Assembly: GCA_000467715.1 (NCBI GenBank)
Contig: AJFK01000036.1
Location: 1 to 64,000, forward strand
Reading direction: 5' to 3'
Source of the DNA: Hysterium pulicare CBS 123377
Lineage: Eukaryota; Ascomycota; Dothideomycetes; Hysteriales; Hysteriaceae
DNA: 64,000 nucleotides
Part shown: piece after piece, positions 9,767 through 21,538 of the stretch
Layout of the letters: the number at the start of each line of letters is the position of its first letter
How positions within the stretch are numbered: the first letter of the stretch is position 1
Program-made: the position numbers and the translations under genes
The notes under the pieces: model-generated
Database searches by the model: none
Told to the model about the DNA's origin: nothing
Seen by the model: the letters and a program-made list of their open reading frames with translations, nothing else

Positions 9767-12528
9767 ATGGCTCATAGTGAGCGAGAAGTCAATGGAGAGT
9801 CTCGACCACCCATTGCACCAGCAGCAAATACCACAGGGCCCGATGCATTAGGAATTCGGCTGACTCCTCGAAATACGCCCGTTATCGGGATTGGGCGGTC
9901 ACAAACTGCTGATTCAACGATGTCTGGAAGGTTGGTCCCACAGGAAAAGAAAAGCACAATGGTAAGCTATCTAGCTAGACGAGTTCTCCACTCAGATATA
10001 AGCATGCACTGATCATTTCTAGTCGCCCCCGGCAAAAGAGAAGTGGAGGACGGCTATAAAAGAGATGATCAAAAAAGCAAGGGTCAGTATGAAGTATTCC
10101 TAATGAGCGTAGTGCGCAACCCTTAGGTTAACGTGCATTCTAGCTGAAACGTATATTAGCGGAGTGGTACAAAGATGTCGGACAGCCATGTGATCGATGC
10201 GCTTCAATGAAATTGACCGAGTCAAAGTTCATGATCTACGAATTTGCCAAGCATCAACGCATCGAACAGACCAAAAGCATCGAAGATGACTCGAAATGTG
10301 GCACAGACGAACTTGGCCCTGAAGGTCTTGAGTTTGGCCCAGAGGAGTTTCGGCTGGGGAGTCTGAAAGATCTATATTCTCGACGGCATACGTGCCCCTT
10401 CTGTCGCCTTGCCGTCAGTTCCTTACGAGACATACACCTACGCGGCAACTCGCAAGGAGGGCAAGATGAAAAGTCATTATACGATGTCGATGTTAATTGC
10501 TTTGCCAGCTGGCAACTTGATGGGCGAATACTTACCCGCGATACGGAGGGCAACATTACTGGAGACCGTGCCTGCACTCGACGCATACGCCTTAGATGGG
10601 AGAGGAAGGAGGACACAGACGGCAATAAAACCGACTGGTATGATACCTACATTGTACTCATGGCGCCAAAGAACACTGCTCGGGGCCTTTTCCTCGGACA
10701 GTCCATCGAAGCTGTTAAATCAGACGCCGCCCTTGTGAAACGCTGGGCTGATATTTGTGAGAGAGCGCACGGTGATCTCTGCAATTCAAAAGAGAGGCAC
10801 GCTGCCGTTTCGAAACCGTTCTTCGGGGTCATTGACGTCAAGGAGATGTGTCTTACAAAACTCCCGCCTGAGGCACGTTACATCGCCTTGAGTTACACTT
10901 GGGGCAAGGGTCCTTGGCACTTCCAAACTAACACGACCAATATCAAGGATCTCAAGCAACCTGGTGGCCTCCGTACATGGCACCACGATTGTCCGCGAAC
11001 GATCCGCGATGCTATCGAGCTTGTAATTGACCTTGGCGAACGCTATTTATGGGTTGATGCCCTTTGTATTGTACAGGACAGTAGTCGATCGTGGGCATTA
11101 AATTCGAGAGTCATGGACGTTGTCTACGGTAATGCCTACTTGACGATATGTGCGGCCGACGGCGTTGATGCGAACGCTGGACTCCGTGGATTGCAGGCGA
11201 GCCACGGCTCAAAGAATTCCATCAAGCAGCACATTGCACAATATGGTCGAGACCTGCGCTTGATGTCCACGCAGCCCGCGGAAAACTACATTCGCGATTC
11301 AAAATGGAACACCCGTGGATGGACCTTCCAAGAACGTTTACTTTCTCCACGGAATCTCATCTTTACTGCAAATCGCATGTGGTTTCAATGCCGATGTACA
11401 GCCAGGTCAGTGGACATAATCACCGATGACGACTCTGCTGGATGGTCGATCGAGTTCAAAGATTCGCCGCTGTTGATGTTGCATAAGCTTCCGCGGCAAC
11501 CCCTCCTGGTCTATAAAAAGTCTCTCGAGCTATATATGGAACGAAAACTCACACACCAACGCGACATTTTAGCTGCATTCACTGGTATCGGAAATCTCAT
11601 TTGCAGTGCTCTTGGTGGCACCCTGATCTACGGCCTTCCATCATCTCATTTCGACTGGGCCATCTTATGGGAACCGCAAGATGCTGCTATTCATCGTCCA
11701 AAAGAAGACAATGAACAGTTTCCAAGTTGGTCTTGGTGTGGTTGGAAGGGAGCGATCATGGAATATAAAGACCAAATGATGGCCGGTTGCGAAGACAACT
11801 TGCACGACTGGTTGAAAGAACACACCTGGATCACGTGGTACATCCGAGACGGTAACGGCAACTTAAGGCTGGTTTGGGATGCTTCCAGCAACAATACTGC
11901 ATCCTCAGAACTGGAATCCACTTGGAAGGGATACAGTCGCTCGAATACTGACGATGAAACGCACGACAAGTATGGCCGCGTCATCAAGAAAGAAGAGCGA
12001 CACCTACCCCGGTCTACAGATTTCAAGTTAATAACAGAAGACTGCCCGTACGGCGTTGACATCGTCGACTGCTCGGATGCCGGCATTCCCAACAGTACTG
12101 AGAAAGATATGCCATATCTCCAATTCTACACATGGTCCGCATTCTTCCGAATCCGAGAAGATCGACGATTTGTGCCCAAGTATTTTGGCGAGAAGTTCCG
12201 CCGCTACAGCATCAAGGACTACAAGGACGATTGGTGCGGAACCATCTTGTTGGACAAGTTCTGGGTGACGAACCAGAACCTCGAGGATCCGCTTGAGTTC
12301 ATGGCGATATCTGACGCGAAGAAGTTCGGCGACGATGAATATAACGATTGGGCCAATTACATCCCTCTGGAGCGAGGAGAGTCTACTTGGGACTTGTATT
12401 ATGTTTTGCTCATTGAGTATCGATTTGACATCGCGTATCGGGTTGGGCTGGGGAAGGTGTATAAGCAAGCTTTTGAAAATTCCTGCAAGCCAGAAGGCAA
12501 GAAGTGGAAGGAGTTCATTCTCGGTTGA
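9767..12528 (+). CDS. HET-domain protein (intact)
   Basis: join(9767..9961, 10023..10082, 10144..12528), 879 aa. Introns of 61 nt each, donors GTAAGC and GTCAGT. The N-terminal ~85 aa are low-complexity. Then come 'PCDRCASMK' and 'CPFCRLAVSSL', a Cys block usual before HET domains; the HET core 'YIALSYTWGKG' (about residue 330) and 'LWVDALCIVQD' (about 390); 'YGNAYLTICAADG'; 'RGWTFQERLLSPR' with the Trp-Phe-Gln-Glu motif; and a long C-terminal part with 'PSWSWCGW'. All canonical HET blocks are present. HET proteins mediate heterokaryon incompatibility and related cell death. The two small 5' exons are inferred from splice consensus and frame continuity. Confidence 0.88.
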
Positions 12529-12882
12529 ATGTTCAAGATCTTTCACGTTATTTCATGAATTCATATACCCCGTTTCCTTACATTTTCAGAAATATTTTTA
12601 TACCGGTGAGCCGGCCTCTCAACTTTTCGCATATCTCGAGCTTCCATTGGCTAACACATCCTGTGGCCATGTGTAATAAACCTCGTAGATGCATGTCCAC
12701 CCCTGCCACATCGACATTTGAGGACCCCCAAATCATTCTCAATTACCCCATCCTTCCATCCCACACGCCCCAAACCTGAATTCAGGAGTTCTGAGTTCAC
12801 AGCACGGCATCCATAGCACCCCTTCTTAAAAACCTCCGAAGCCCATCCTCCGCCCTCCATCTCCGTCCCGAAGCCAACCCCC
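12529..12882. other. Convergent intergenic spacer
   Basis: The 3' flank shared by the HET gene (+) and the GFA-domain gene (-). Short overlapping open frames on both strands carry no recognisable features. Confidence 0.4.
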
Positions 12883-13364
12883 TCACATCATCTCCTTCTG
12901 CCCCGCCCCCTCAACAGCCTTCACAAACCCAAACCGATCCTTAACATAAATCTCACTCCCCACATTCTCACAAAGCTTCCTCCCCTCCTCTCCCTCCAGA
13001 CTACTCGGTTTCAGAATAATCAAACTCGGCAAAACCTCTCCCTTCGTGTAGAGACTAGTTCCGCACTCAGGGCAGAAATGCCGAGAGACGGTTTTGCCCG
13101 AGTCGCCGGGTGTGTCGAAGCATTTGGGCGTTCCTTTGGTGAGGGTGAAGGCGGAGGTCGGGATGACTAGGTTCAGGGAGCAGATGCCGCCGGACCAGGA
13201 TTGGCAGCTGCGGCAGTGGCAGAGGACTGTTTGGGGCGGTTCGCCTGGGAGAGATTAGAGTGTGTATATTGGGGGCCGGGGAAGGGAAGGGAAAGTAAGG
13301 TGGGTTTACCGGTGATGTTGATTTCGTATTGGATTTCTCCGCAGAGACAGGTTCCTTTGGTCAT
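12883..13364 (-). CDS. GFA/CENP-V domain protein
   Basis: Complement of join(12883..13244, 13310..13364), 138 aa. A 65-nt intron (GTAAAC..CAG) joins 'GTCLCGEIQYEI' to 'LCHCRSCQSWSG'. 'FCPECGTSLY' follows. These are the ordered zinc ligands (CxCG, CHCxxCQ, CxxCG) of the glutathione-dependent formaldehyde-activating enzyme / CENP-V fold. Most fungal members have unknown substrates, so no enzyme activity is claimed. An in-frame ATG 12 codons upstream (13400) is possible; 13364 is chosen because homologues begin M-T-x-G-x-CLCG. Confidence 0.88.
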
Positions 13365-14677
13365 TGTGGGGGACTTTGGATCTTGTTGGTGATTGATCAA
13401 TATGATGTGGTGTTTGTTCTACTACCTACGAGTGCAGGTGAAGTTATAACCTTGGAAGGACGTGGTGTCGGAACTACCAAGAGCGAGATTTACCAGGACT
13501 GAATGCACAGACCACGACAGGCTTTCTTAGCTATCTATACCCTAACACTCTTATAGATCTTGAAATAAATTGGTTGTTCAAAAGCTGAATAGATATTTCG
13601 ATTAAGTCGGGTGTGGTGAGGTTGTTATACCCAAAGAAATCGGACCGAGTCCAAAAGCCTAATGTGGGTCAACCGCTATCTAAACAATTGCCGATGGCCG
13701 TCATAGCAAGGACCACATATGTGGGACGGAGTACACTACGGCACGAAGTTATAACCCGGTCCCGTATCCCGCGTACGTGGTAGTGATATTGTGAGGCCCG
13801 CATCTAAATAATCTATAGCAGCTTAGCTGCGTAAATTTCGTTACTACTTGAATCGTCAAATCGGAGTCCCGAATCGGTTTCCCCAAGATTCATGAAGATA
13901 AAGTACGCGCCGGCTTCAGATTCCGAATCTCCTTTGGGTTACGACATCAACGTCCAATGGATGTAAGAAATGCAACTTCAACCATATGTAGGTGAACAAA
14001 CCTGCACAACGAAGAACGGCCAGGCTGGTCCAAAGGTAAGAGTTTGTGCGTATATACTTGCTAACTTGAGGTATGCGCTCGCTCCATGGCAAACAGTGAG
14101 ATGGTTGAACTTCGTCATGTGCCCAGCGCAACCTCAACTGTACAATCTTTGATATCGATTCTGTATTACTAGAATAGACATTCGTTTTGCTAGTTTGTTG
14201 TTGCGAAGGAACGCCGAGTAGGTGCTGAGATAGTTCGTAGCTCCGATTTCCGGGGATGTTATTGACTTCTCAACTATGCTGAAATATTCTGTCTGCTCTA
14301 AAATGCCATCACCTCATTTACTTCCTGTTAGAAGAATGCAGTACTAGCCGCTGAGGATGATCAATGAAGAATTGATCCCCGTAGCGGACGTGGATAAGAA
14401 CGGCATTTGAGGCTAGGCAATGTCGAGACAAAACGGGAAATAAAAGGAATGAAGTGGATAGAATACATAAGACCGAAATGAAGATATTCAGTAGATGTTC
14501 ATACCTAAGTGCGGCTAAAACGGTCTTCGCTGGAGCTGTAAGCTTTGCTGCTGCGATGCAAGCTACTCCGCGTCCGGCCAAGGAGAGACGTGAATCACCA
14601 TTCACCGCAAAACTTGAATGGCGATCCCGACCCATACCTTCGCATGCGAAAGCTTTACCTTCATAACCACCAACCCA
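13365..14677. other. Gene-poor spacer, 1.3 kb
   Basis: No protein motif found. The phrase GAAGTTATAACC recurs near 13440 and 13745. The short frames here are mutually overlapping and unsupported. Possibly old transposon or intergenic debris. Confidence 0.4.
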
Positions 14678-16418
14678 TTACCAGTCCCCCTCTTTTCCCA
14701 AGATCTCCCATCCAATCAGTTTCCACACCTCCGACTTAAACCAATCCCCAACATCCTGTTCGTCAACTTTCGAGAGGGGCGGAACAGCTCCCAGCCTCGC
14801 TGGCATCCGAAGACAATCGCTGAACTCATCATGCTCGTCGTCTCCAAACATGCAGTTGACCAATGTCTGCTGAAGCCGTTCTTTAGCATGTTGACTTAGA
14901 GCAGCTTTAGCAGCGGATCCGGTCCCCTTGCCCGCAGCTGCCCTACCTAGATGGGTAGAAGGTCTGCCCAACTTAGCTCCGGATGCTGCACGCTGAGCAA
15001 GATGTTTTGGGGCAAGGGTCATTGCTCGTTCGAGCACACTGATAAGACTGGGGACTTCGAATCGCACTGCTCTTTTCTCCAATTCCCTTTTCGGTCCTGC
15101 AGCAGAGGATCCAAGGTTTGCGGGAGGACTGATATCTCCCTCAATGGTGGCACTACGCTCGCGGTCGAAGGTGCAGACGTAGAGACGTTTGCCAATGCGG
15201 TCAAGCAAGACGAACATGAAGCCTTCGAAAAGCTCCCTGTGGAGAGGGTCGTTGTGCTCAAGGTAGGAGAGGATGGCATTGAGGAACTGAGCAAGAGTGC
15301 GGGAAATGGAGGTGGAGGCATCTTTCGTTGATTTCGTTGTTTTGCCGATGCGGGATTTGCTACCATTGGTCATCTGGGTGGTCATTTGCTCTGACGCTGT
15401 AATGAGCTTGGCCCTCGCAAGTGCCGCCTCCGTGATATTGTCCAAGACGGTCTGAAACATCCTAACGCATTCGTAGATGAGGTGACCAGATAGTCGACGC
15501 TGATCGTCATTGATCTTAGCCAGACCGACCAGAACGGAGGTAAATGCTCGAGCGGATGCCCGTATAACAGATGCAAACTCGGAGTTTTCCTTCGTTGCTG
15601 ATGAGTTGAGTATCGGAAGCATCTCTCTACTGCTTGACTTCACCGTTGACGGAAATTGATTCTGACGCTTACAAACAGTAGAGATGACTGAGCCGATGGC
15701 ACGGCAGGGCTGGATTAAGTTGAAGCACAATGCTTCGCGATCAGCGCGCTCAAAGCTTGGTTGTTTGAATAACTTATGGATGTTGTACAAGCTTTGTGTG
15801 AGTGTCACGCCAGCTACACAGATTCATCATTAGTAAATAGTAGTAGCAAAGCAAGTAATACTTGCCATCTCCAAGCCCACTCATAACCTCCATATCCTCA
15901 CCAAATGAATCATGTACGGGCATGACGAATGCATCTGATGGGGTCTCCTGCGTTACCTTTGAGCGCTTGGATGGTCTCGCAGCTAGCTGTTTGGCAGATT
16001 CTTTTTTACGCTTCGATGAGCCAACGGAGGGTGCAACGGATGATTCTCTCTCGGTATGCAGTTTCAGAATATCGAGTTCTCGCTCACGTTGAAAAAGACG
16101 ACTCTGAAGTTCATCGCACTTGGATTGGGTCCGTTGGTGCTGATCACGCCAGTACGCTACGCTGTCGAGATGCCGATGCCCTTCCTCGTCGACCTCGCAT
16201 TGACGTCCACGCTTGAGATGAACTCGAAGCTGCAGGATATAGTCTGTTGAACCATTAACAGGAAAGTTGCTTACAGAATGGCTTGCACCTCAAGACCTAC
16301 CTCGTAGTGAGATGCCATCTGGCTTTGACCTTCCAACTGCAAGCGCCAAAGCAATTTGTAGCTGACTAGGTACTTTGGAAGGCTGCTGGGCGGCAACCGG
16401 AAGGATATGAGGTGCCAT
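14678..16418 (-). CDS. Conserved-looking protein of unknown function
   Basis: Complement of join(14678..15813, 15866..16243, 16301..16418), 543 aa. Intron 1 (57 nt) is GTAGGT..CAG. Intron 2 (52 nt) needs a GC donor: the only frame-keeping site is G|GCAAGT..TAG, a classic GC-AG consensus. The protein starts 'MAPHILPVAA', has a charged coiled-coil-like stretch ('RDQHQRTQSKCDELQSR') and a basic patch ('SSKRKKESAKQ') that may be a nuclear signal, then a long helical C-terminal region ending 'KLIGWEILGKEGDW'. No family is recognised; a nuclear role is only a guess from the basic patch. Confidence 0.75.
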
Positions 16419-16708
16419 TGTCACTTTCTCTGGGTAGAGAGTTATGAGGTGGTGAGGGAGTCAAGGAAATGATGTTGAGATGGCGAAATTGGAAAGATGG
16501 GCAGCCAATCAGATAGAGACTAGATCGTACCACAGTTTGTGTTGAAAAGAACCTCCAGAATTTAGGCAGGTCTGCCAATACATGATACAATAAATCTTCG
16601 AGATATGATACATCTAGAATGGCTTGATGCATAGAAGTATACTTACAATTTCCTCGCCCGCAGCAAGGAATACTTATTACACAATAATACAAATCCCACT
16701 CCCCTCAC

Positions 16709-18047
16709 CTACCGCATCCGTTCAGTTCTCCTCTTATGCGGCAGTGGCTCGATGCGTTTCCTCTTGAACTCAATATCCACCTGATCCTCCAAGCCATTCC
16801 TCTTCATCACTTCGGCCATGTTTTCATCCCAATGAGTTCTGAACATGGTGACACCAATTGGCTTCAACTGATGCCTATCAACAAATCTGCGTAAGATGAA
16901 CCCATCCCTTCTGGTCGTCTGCCTAATTTTTGCGGTGTCAATCACATTCCCCTCGCCTTGCTGGAGTACGAAAACCGCCAAGCGGTGGTACGGAGCACCC
17001 CTATTGGCCCATGGCGCCAGCCAAGGCAAAGCGATGTGCTTCTGCGGAGTCTCCTCTGAGCCTTTCACTTTCACATCCATACGAGTAAAGGGGACGGAAG
17101 TCAATGTCGGGGAGAGGGGAATATTCGACGCAATGAAGTGACAACGATAGGTAAAGCTATCCTTCTCAGGGACAGGCACGTCCGCATCCACAACCACGAC
17201 GGTCACTAGTCGTTCACCTTTATCAAAGACCTGCACCTTCAATCGAGGGAGCGTTTCGCTGACTCGAGAGTCAACAAATTCTCCTGGGGGGACTTTTCGG
17301 CGACCGAATGCCAGATCAACGTCGGCAGTAGGATCAATGGCAGGCAGGATATCGGGAACAACATCCATCTGGGTTATGCGTTGCATTAAAACGAGGCGTT
17401 TGTACTGGCGCCATTTCCGGTCCGCTAGATAGCGGTAGATAGGTATGTTCATGTCACCTAGAGTAGATTCAGCCATTGTTCATCCGTAGAGGAAGGAGTA
17501 ACTAACCGTCCCCATCTTCGAACCTCTTCTTCACAACCGGATCATTGATGTCGGCCAATATCTTCAACTCCGCGATAAGATTCCGCATACTGCGTATCCT
17601 TGCTTCCTTCGCGTGTAGTCCGCGGCTAATAGCAGGATCCTGAGCCTCCAGATTCGCAAGCCTTTTTTGCTGGGTCTCAATCTGCCTAATCTTCTCCTGG
17701 CGGTCATCTTGTAGAACTTTCCGTGCCTCCTGGAAGCATTGGTACGGTAGCTGTTCAAAGGGTACTTGGTCCGCGATTGTCTTCAGGGCCATACGACGCC
17801 TGCGGGATCCAACTGGGAGACGTCCTGTGCGGATAACTCGGCGTTCATCTCGTTTGTTGTCGACGATGGCAGGATCGAGGTTGTGCCATTCTTCAGGTAC
17901 TCGAAGCTCGGCTTCCTGGAGAGAGGGGATGGAGGCAGAAAAGAAACGGGTTGAGGCTGGGTTGAGAGTGGTGTTTGCATTGACAGGTTGTCGAAAGGAC
18001 CTTAGGCATGAATTAAGATGTCGTACATTTTGTTTGACAGCTGCCAT
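16709..18047 (-). CDS. MRPL35: Mitochondrial large-subunit ribosomal protein mL38
   Basis: Complement of join(16709..17457, 17507..18047), 429 aa. One 49-nt intron (GTTAGT..TAG) joins 'KRFEDGDG' to 'DMNIPIYRYLADRKWR'. The N-terminus is rich in Arg/Ser/Asn without acidic residues (mitochondrial presequence). The rest is a PEBP-like fold ('TVVVVDADVPVPEKDSF', 'LPWLAPWANRGAPYHR'), characteristic of mL38 (yeast Mrpl35). It belongs to the central protuberance of the mitoribosome. Its start is about 140 bp from that of uL4m on the other strand. An in-frame start at 18116 would add 23 residues; 18047 gives the better presequence. Confidence 0.87.
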
Positions 18048-18189
18048 TGCGTCTAATGGCTGCAGCTGTGGTTGTTGAAGGAGTGATTGATGAGCTCGAC
18101 CTTTTGCGCGTGCCAAGCGAACTTTTTTCGACGAGCCGCAACCTCACCTCCGAGCTTGAACCTCATCCAGTATCACTCCACCCCCAGCC
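18048..18189. promoter_or_regulatory. Bidirectional promoter of two mitoribosomal genes
   Basis: Only 142 bp separate the start codons of mL38 (minus) and uL4m (plus), so both must be driven from this segment or from within each other's 5' end. No named motif is claimed. Confidence 0.55.
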
Positions 18190-19158
18190 ATGGCATCAAA
18201 GAACATGACGGCTCCACTGCGGAGTGCAATAGGTCAATTGAATCGATTATCACTTGCACAAGATGCGACACCTGTATGAACCTCCTCAAGCTCCATTCAT
18301 CTGCACCAGTAACTGGGCCATCAGAAAACTCTCACACGCACCCTGGCAACCCTTTCCAACATATCTTCCTCAATCTCATCGCCCCCAGCTTCAATCCCCT
18401 CCTCAAACCTCACAACCTCGATCCCACCCGTAACCGTCTCCACCTCCACAGCCCCAGCCCCCTTCGGTCCCCAAACAATCCTCGCAACCCACTACTCCTT
18501 CCCCCAACTCGAGCCTCTCCGCCTACAACCCTACCCATCCAACCACCTCTACCTGCCCACCCGTCGAGACATCCTGCACCGGGCCGTAATCTACGAAGGC
18601 GACAAGACTCGCCTGGGAACCGCAAGTACAAAATGGCGCTCCGAAATCCACGGCTCAGCGCGGAAAATCCGACCCCAGAAAGGCTCCGGTCGGGCTCGAC
18701 TCGGCGACAAGAAGTCGCCTATGCTACGAGGCGGTGGAGTGGCGTTTGGACCGCATCCTCGAGATTTCAGCACTAAGTTGCAGAGGAAAGTTTATGATCT
18801 TGCGTGGAGAACGGCGCTGAGTTATAGGTATCGGAAAGGGGAGTTAGTGATCATTGACGAGGAGATCGAGTTGAAGTATAAGCAGTCTGGATATCTGGAG
18901 GAGGTGTTGGATAGACATGGGTGGGGCAATGAGGGAGGCAGGAGTTTGTTTGTTTGCGAGAGGGAGAGGCCGAAGCTTTGGGGGGCGTTGGATGGATTGG
19001 GGATGCATGGGCGGGCGGAGACGAGTGAGACGGTTGATGTGAAGGATCTTTTGGAGTTGGGGAGGATTGTTATTGAAAGGAGGGCGCTGAACAGTATTTT
19101 GGAGAGTCATCAGAGTGATTTGGTTAAGACGAGGAAGGTTAATGGGATTGCTGTGTGA
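18190..19158 (+). CDS. YML6: Mitochondrial large-subunit ribosomal protein uL4
   Basis: join(18190..18273, 18325..19158), 305 aa. The core 'LPTRRDILHRAVIYEGDK', 'RPQKGSGRARLGDKKSP' and 'GGGVAFGPHPRDFS' is diagnostic of L4 (extended loop reaching the exit tunnel). The N-terminal ~60 aa are Ser/Thr/Pro-rich, as expected of a mitochondrial presequence. The 51-nt intron (GTATGA..CAG) is inferred because the core frame closes with a stop just upstream, and this joint links it in phase to the nearest ATG. The exact N-terminus is the least certain part. Confidence 0.85.
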
Positions 19159-19299
19159 GGAGGGAGAAGAGGTGGTTGAGGTTTTTCTTGTACAATAGAT
19201 TAGGTGTATCTGGTGTACAAGTACAATGTATATTTACACATCCATACATGTCTACGCGAGACTTCTGCCAGTAAAGTTGGGAGAGAATATGCCGCTTGT

Positions 19300-20067
19300 C
19301 TAATCTGACTTTTCCTTCTGCTGCGGCACCCCCTCAAAATAAAGTGTCATACTCTTCCCAATGTCTCCCTCCACTTTACTCTCCTTCGCCCCTTTACACT
19401 CCTCCACTACATCCCTGATCTTCTTCAACACAGCCTTACACTCCTGCTCCGTCGCAGCCTTTCCCCTCCTCTTCGGCCCCAAAATAACCTCCACCTTCCT
19501 CCCCTGCGTCAGAAAATCCTTCACCCTCTCAAGCCTATGCCTCAGATCATTCGCATCAATCGCCCAATTAAGCTCAAGTTGTTTCGTAGCCAGACCAGCC
19601 TTCTGCTTCTCCGCCTTCTTCTGGATATCTTGGATTTTCGCCAACTGGATCCGTAGATCTTGTTTACTCTGGATCTTGCATGTTGGTAGTGTCTCTGGAT
19701 TGCTGGGATCCGGCTCAATGCCCTTATCCCCAGGGGTTACTTGAACTAGGTGGTTCCTTGCGCGATCGAATGTTGCAAGAACACGTGTGAGTGGTGTTGC
19801 CTGGCGGAATTTGCCATTGGCGTCTACGACGTTGATGTATTCGGACGTGATGCCTTCGTCGAGGACGAAGTGTGTTCTTAGGTTGTGTTGGTTTTGGGTC
19901 CGTTTGAAGGACTTATATCGGCAGTTAATTTGAGGTAGAAGTCTCGATGCTGCTTGAGCTTTGTTCTGCGGTCGAAGTGGGATATGGAGAGGTGTTGCTG
20001 TGAGGCTGGGTATGACGAAGACGCGGTAGAGAGCTTGTGAAGTACTGCTGAGATGGTATGGTGGCAT
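19300..20067 (-). CDS. Mitochondrial translation initiation factor IF-3
   Basis: Single exon, 255 aa. 'DEGITSEYINVVDANGKFR' matches the IF3 N-terminal domain signature (I-x-YxxVxLVDxxGxx), followed by a charged linker helix ('KIQDIQKKAEKQKAGL') and a C-terminal domain with 'LRHRLERVKDFLTQGRKVEV', the IF3-C alpha/beta unit. An Arg/Ser/Gln-rich N-terminus fits mitochondrial import. It is tail-to-tail with uL4m (about 140 bp between stops). IF3m promotes start-codon selection and subunit dissociation in the matrix; the yeast homologue is Aim23. Confidence 0.85.
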   Translation of the reverse strand: MPPYHLSSTSQALYRVFVIPSLTATPLHIPLRPQNKAQAASRLLPQINCRYKSFKRTQNQHNLRTHFVLDEGITSEYINVVDANGKFRQATPLTRVLATFDRARNHLVQVTPGDKGIEPDPSNPETLPTCKIQSKQDLRIQLAKIQDIQKKAEKQKAGLATKQLELNWAIDANDLRHRLERVKDFLTQGRKVEVILGPKRRGKAATEQECKAVLKKIRDVVEECKGAKESKVEGDIGKSMTLYFEGVPQQKEKSD

Positions 20068-20355
20068 TGTCGGCTATATAGAGAGATGAATAAGATGAAA
20101 GAGAGTGTATATCAGAAAGCCCTGAGGTTTATCAAGATCATTGACGGGGTGACATGGCATGGACAGGTGATGGAAACTTTCTGTGGTTGAGCTCGAGATG
20201 AAAGCTTGTCGCAAAGCTCGGGCCCTTCCGCTTCACCTCCGCCCCGCTGCCCGCAATTCACCATGCTGCTGCCTCCCTCCTGCATGAGCTTCCAACATGT
20301 CGTCTACATGTTGCCGTCCTCTGCTCTCACCATCTGAGTGCTCTTGTATACCACC

Positions 20356-21101
20356 ATGAGCAACTGGTTAGCAGAATACAGCTCCGCGCTGGATGCACGC
20401 GACACACGCGAGCAGGCTCAGAAGACGGTCATTGATGCTTGTAAGTATTTCAACATCCTATGATATTGCCTTAACTTCTTAATCTTATAAGCAACTGTCC
20501 TTGCAGCCCTTACTCCTTCCATTCAAGAAGTTAACACTCTCTAGATACCAAACTAGCGGACCGCACTGCAACCCTCTCACACGCTCCCAGCGGGCCAACT
20601 CCTCTAACAGAAACCCTCTCTCCAACCGCCCTCTCCAAACCTGCGGGCCGCCCTGGAACACCGAAAGGGAAATCCTCGCCCGCACCCCAAGAAACACCCA
20701 CATCACCCGACACGCTCTCCCGTCTCCGCGCCGACCTAACCACCACGCAAAGAGCGCGCCAAACCCTCGAAGCCAAGGTCTCAACCCAATCCGCCGAGCT
20801 TACTTCCCTAAAAGCCTCCACAAATGCTCAATCGAAGCAGATCGCAAGTTTGGAGCGGACAAGGGGGGATCTCGAACGGAGAATGAAGGATCGAGCTGAG
20901 GAGCTGAAGGGGAAGGGGAGGTTGGTTGAGGATGTGCAGGATGAGATGGTGGCGCTGAATCTGCAGTTGAATATTGCGGAGCAGAAGGCGGAGAAGTTGA
21001 AGAGGGAGAATGAAGAGTTGACTAGGAGGTGGGTGGAGAAAATGGAGGCTGAGGTAGCGGAGCAGAATAGGATTCATAAATGGGGAGAGAACCCGAGCTA
21101 G
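20356..21101 (+). CDS. ATG16: Autophagy protein 16
   Basis: join(20356..20440, 20545..21101), 213 aa. A 104-nt intron (GTAAGT..TAG) joins 'SALDARDTREQAQKTVIDA' to 'YTKLADRTA', the Atg5-binding N-terminal helix. A Pro/Ser/Thr-rich linker and a long coiled coil follow, with the conserved end 'DEMVALNLQLNIAEQKAEKL' then 'NEELTRRWVEKM'. The size matches fungal Atg16, which lacks WD repeats. It forms the Atg12-Atg5-Atg16 complex that lipidates Atg8 at the phagophore. Confidence 0.87.
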
Positions 21102-21538
21102 GCTTTTTTAGCTGGCAATGATTTTGTCAGGATGATTGGTACGGAGATGTCTCAACTCGTTACAGTATGAGTGTCTACTACAGATACTAAACGAGTAGAT
21201 TCTAGAAGGTCAGCCAGGGAAGATAGGACCATGGAGTACTGCGAAAGGCCTCGGATCAAGTCCTAACACATAAGTTGAACCTAGCTACAAGCATTCAGCG
21301 CCACTAAGAGTAAATTCGGGAAGGTCCCATTATTCGTCTTAAACGGCAAGAAGCAAATGATTAGAGATCTTGATTTATTTCTAGAACACTTCATGCTCGC
21401 CATGAGTCGCCATAAACCCAATCTGTCTTCGATGTATGAACCTACCGGCAATTCTGCCAGCTTAGCACACCGGAACGCCTTCTCATGCATTCATATCTAA
21501 GCATCCCGTAATGCAGCATACTCCATCCCTCTCCACCA

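Noticed and set aside
14318-14899. Several 60-105-codon frames between the GFA gene and the unknown gene
   Set aside because: They overlap on both strands and partly shadow the end of the 543-aa gene.
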